Assembly (NCBI RefSeq): GCF_001625305.1
Contig: NW_017804032.1
Span: 546,110 to 610,109 of the forward strand
Origin: Branchiostoma belcheri
Lineage: Eukaryota; Chordata; Leptocardii; Amphioxiformes; Branchiostomatidae
Direction of reading: 5' to 3'
Length of the DNA stretch: 64,000 nucleotides
Shown here: piece after piece, positions 60,846-64,000 of the stretch
Position numbering within the stretch: position 1 is the stretch's first letter
Layout: each line of letters begins with the position of its first letter
Notes under the pieces: generated by a model
The model's input: the letters and a program-made list of their open reading frames with translations, nothing else
What the model was told of the DNA's origin: nothing
The model's database searches: none
Program-made: the position numbers and the translations under genes

Positions 60846-61489
60846 ACACCTCTGCTTGCAGAGTAGTGACAGCTCGCTCAATGGCATTGCCCCCCGTTGA
60901 ACGTTTTAAGAGTTTAAACAACAAAACTTTGGTCAATTCATCTTCAATTTCCTGCAGGAAAGAAATCAGGCTCTTTTTCTATATCTTAAGTAAATACAGA
61001 TTTAGATTACTCTGCTTTTTATTCATTTGTGTATTCCACCTTTCTTTCTTTTAGTAGTTAGCGTATGCCCACATTGTATACCATTGTTTTGATTGAAACT
61101 AACCCCTCAGCTATGGATTTGCAAAACGATATTATCGTTATTCGGTAGGCCAAACCAACTCCAGCTCAAAACTTCGATTAGCAAGTTGTTTTTTCGGGTC
61201 CTAGAAGTTCGCTTTCCTTCTGTTGTTCCGTAGGACTTTTTACGTTTACTTTATATAAGCGCGAAATCGCCAGAAAAGGTGAATAGGAATTCTCTAGTAT
61301 CCAAATACATGTACCTTGAAAGAGGAAGAAAATAATGGAGCAGCTGCAGTCTTTTTGGGATAATGGTCTGTATTTAGCGTGATTCTTGTGACCATTTTGT
61401 TCCTATTCCTCCTGATTTTTGCCACCGTATAATTGTTTACAATATAGAACTTTCCTAGCCCGGATTCTCGTCTAGTTAGTAGCCTCTAC

Positions 61490-61645
61490 CATGCAGGCTT
61501 CTGAGAAGTCGCTGGAAAGAGTAGAAATTGGCCAACTAGGCAGATAACATGCCAGGGGAGTCGGTCCGCCAAAGGAGTACAGTTTGCCGCTTCCTGGCAT
61601 ATTTTCAGTCTATTTCTAGCCACTTATGAATCCTGGTATAGGCTA
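61490..61645. mobile_element. Hairpin MITE, family E copy (degenerate)
   Basis: TAGCCTCTACCATGCAGGCT, GCTGGAAAGAGTAGAAATTG and GGCAGATAACATGCCAGGGG match the 60494 copy. The right arm is more decayed (TTTCTAGCCACTTATGAATC, then CTGGTATAGGCTA). Confidence 0.8.
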
Positions 61646-61859
61646 TCTTGTTAGCTAAGGCCCGCTGCCCCATCACTAGCGACCTATCATGACTGGGTTC
61701 TAGGCTAGCTAGCTCCTCCTTCACCGAAACTCTGTATGGAATCTTCCAAAGAAGTAAGACTTTTAGGACGTTTACCCGCAAGCAGCAATATGATCCTATA
61801 CTTCAACCTACTACATCAGAATGTCGTTCTCGATACCAGAAACTACGTCCACACAATAG

Positions 61860-62200
61860 GTCACGCGGGAACTGAACGCGATACAGCCGCGATCGGCTCC
61901 AATCGCCATTTGCCGGTGGTCTTACGGGGATTAGCGAGGATTCCCGAATCGTTTCCGCTGCGTGGTCCGCTGGCCTTCCGCCCCGCTATCCCGGGCGCCC
62001 GCGGCTGATGGAGCTGGGAGATTCCAGGCGACTCAGACCCGGGTAAGGCAGCTGGCGACGCGATGTCTCCGCCCGCGCCACCAGGTGTGGTCTGGCAGAC
62101 GACCTGGCGCGCTCGCCAGGCATCAGGGGAAGTGTTGGAGCGGGAAACTCTCCCTGTGGGAGCGCAGCGCACTGCGATATGCAGGATGACAGAACGTCGG
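61860..62200. other. CpG-rich island, possible promoter or enhancer
   Basis: A GC-rich block, for example CCCGCTATCCCGGGCGCCCG and GCGACGCGATGTCTCCGCCC. Overlapping frames on both strands show no recognisable domain. A first exon or promoter of a gene beyond the window is possible but unproven. Confidence 0.3.
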
Positions 62201-62479
62201 CCCCACACTAACACAAACAGACGAATGACTACTCCACTTCTCTCAGCGATCTTTAAACGATTATAACCTACAATTCACCATATATCCTTACTTTCTTCTC
62301 TTTCTTAACAATTCATCAGTACTATGCTTACTTCTTTCCTCCTATCACATCTCTTAGCTATTTCTTTTTTAACTTTCTCGTCTTTTCTTTCTTCTGTTAT
62401 GTTCTCTACGTGACTCTCTCTCTCTCGTTCATTTCCCAATGCCTCTGAATTATATACATACACGATCATGTTTTTCATT

Positions 62480-62960
62480 GGAGATACGTACCTTGGTACC
62501 TACACTTATACCTAAACCTTGGTACCGATACCTGTACCTAAACCTCAGTACTCATGATACATTTACCTAAATCTCTGTACCTGTACCTGAACCTCTGTAT
62601 CAGTACCTGTACCTAAACCTCTTTCCTTCTGTTCCCTGTACCTAAACCTCTGTATCGGTACCTGTATCTAAATCTCTGTACCAGTACCTGTACCTACACC
62701 TCGGTACCGGTACCTCTACCTAAACCTCTGTACCGGTACCTGTACCTAAACCTCTGTATCGGTACCTGTACCTAAACCTCTGTACCAGCACCTGTACCTA
62801 CACGTCGGTACCCGTGCCTGTACCTAAACCTCTGTACCGGTACCTGTACCTAAACCTCTGTACCAGTACCTAAACCTCTGTACCAGTACCTGTACCTACA
62901 CGTCGGTACCGGTACCTGTACCTAAATCTCTGCACCGGTACCTGATGCTTTGTTCAGGTA
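62480..62960. repeat. 26-bp GGTACC-rich satellite
   Basis: Tandem units of about 26 bp, ACCGGTACCTGTACCTAAAC plus CTCTGT, with variants (CAGTACC, CCCGTGCC, CTACACGTCGG). There are about 17 imperfect copies. The CCTGTACC core is the reverse complement of the GGTACAGG core of the 34.1-34.9 kb satellite. Confidence 0.92.
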
Positions 62961-63690
62961 CACAGCAGTATTCTTTCAGTGTAATTACAAGAATTTTTCC
63001 AATAGTTCTGAATGATACGCGATACTGAAAATCCGTTTTCGGTGGAGCGTATCCAAGTAGCGAGACATCGACAGCGGATTAACCAACATCCTTGCCTAGA
63101 TTATACCAAGCTCCCACTCCCTATTACCACTCCCAGCTAACTGCAAACTTCTTAAAACTAGCCCGGGGATGACATTTTGGGTGACTAGGTCTCTTGGGGG
63201 CTGTCTTACGTTTCACCACATTTTCCTGAGGTCTTATCAACTGTCCTTATCAGGTAAGAGCTTCTAAACGGATGAAGGAAACGCCTAGATGCACAGGAAG
63301 GGCGGAATTCCATTCGCTTGTCTCTGCAACAGTCACACGTCCCAGCACCTGGTATGCCTGCAGTACTTGTGCACACCGCTAGGGTGACAAGTCTGCATCC
63401 TGGACACCATTCCAGTCGCGAAGACGTCGGAACAGAACTAGTGAACTGTGTTGTTACTTGGTATCGTAAATTTGTTTGTGAAGAAGTCTTGGCGTCGACA
63501 GCAAGATACGTACCATCTACATACCATTATATCAGTTACCAGGAAATTAAAAAAACAACGTCACTTTCCTAATAAGTTATCCATATATGCTTGGAGATTA
63601 GGCTGAAATCTACATCGATTCATGTCGTTTTCTCTGTGAAAAGACTGGGGTACGGCCTCACTGCCCTCACATGTCTTTACTGTGTAATCT
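62961..63690. other. Unassigned stretch
   Basis: No gene, repeat match or clear regulatory signal is seen. Confidence 0.35.
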
Positions 63691-63691
63691 C

Positions 63692-63830
63692 CTAGCACAA
63701 CCTTTGGTGGCTGCAAGTCAGTATTATTGGCATAACAGTGCGTGTTCAATAAATACGTTTAGCCGGCGTAAAAAAGATGCCAGTACAAAAAAAGAAGCCC
63801 GGTAAAAAAAACGACTAAAACACGTCAAAA
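63692..63830 (+). repeat. Dispersed repeat family H copy
   Basis: CCTTTGGTGGCTGCAAGTCA, GATGCCAGTACAAAAAAAGA, AGCCCGGTAAAAA and AAACACGTC align with 60715-60845. Confidence 0.7.
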
Positions 63831-63834
63831 ACTA

Positions 63835-64000
63835 GAACAATTTGCAAAGCATATGGTCTGCTCTGTTAATTCTTACTCAATCACATCCATACCATGTATG
63901 GTACAGGAGTCTAAATCCCTCCTACTATAAAATTGCAACATGATGTAACCCAACACCAGTTACCATGGTGAGAGACAGTCTGGTTCAGTTAGGCCAGAGG
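63835..64000 (-). repeat. Dispersed repeat family A copy, inverted, cut by window end
   Basis: The reverse complement contains CACCATGGTAACTGGTGTTG, GGTTACATCATGTTGCAATT, GAGGGATTTAGACTCCTGTA and GAGTAAGAATTAACAGAGCA, aligned in order with 15690-15830. Confidence 0.85.

Noticed and set aside
61736..62266. Overlapping Arg/Pro/Ala-rich frames on both strands in the CpG-rich block
   Set aside because: Open frames on both strands at once are a composition effect. No motif, splice border or domain supports coding.

Overview
The window looks like nuclear DNA of an invertebrate deuterostome, most probably an amphioxus (Branchiostoma). Genes are split into many small exons with GT/AG junctions, base composition is about 40% GC, and short dispersed repeats, tRNA-derived SINEs and hairpin MITEs are dense. 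The SINE bodies and several repeat families resemble ones I associate with amphioxus, but I could not search a database, so the species call is inference. Two ambiguous bases (60782, 60806) show this is draft assembly sequence.

Layout. (1) 660-2830, minus strand: a 5'-truncated, twice-frameshifted non-LTR retrotransposon (CR1/Jockey-like reverse transcriptase). (2) 2.8-10.5 kb: no gene seen; SINE remains and a 28-bp minisatellite. (3) 10506-11115: the last coding exon of a heparan sulfate 6-O-sulfotransferase (HS6ST); the rest of that gene lies upstream of the window or was not found. (4) 13233-21951: a complete 19-exon CENP-I gene (720 aa), with every exon phase consistent. (5) 22424-24518, minus strand: an unrecognised gene, probably two exons, whose 3' end converges on that of CENP-I. 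(6) 26359-26922, minus strand: a 187-aa acidic coiled-coil protein of unknown function. (7) 28134-54894: a complete MPDU1 gene (six coding exons, 244 aa). Its last intron is about 22.7 kb, against roughly 0.6-1.1 kb for the other four. (8) 54.9-64 kb: no gene recognised; SINEs, hairpin elements, a GGTACC-rich satellite and several GC-rich islands.

The genes do not form a pathway: HS6ST modifies heparan sulfate in the Golgi, CENP-I builds the inner kinetochore, and MPDU1 supports use of dolichol-linked sugars in the ER. The most unusual gene-level observation is a tandem copy of the 5' end of the MPDU1 terminal exon. It lies exactly 144 nt upstream in an open reading frame, so use of the upstream splice acceptor would add 48 residues in frame. 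The long last intron and the 3' flank hold GC-rich, non-coding, non-repeat islands that may be regulatory elements of a neighbouring gene outside the window. I found no clearly new enzymatic or defence system. The non-genic interest lies in several multi-copy repeat families that can be defined from this window alone.
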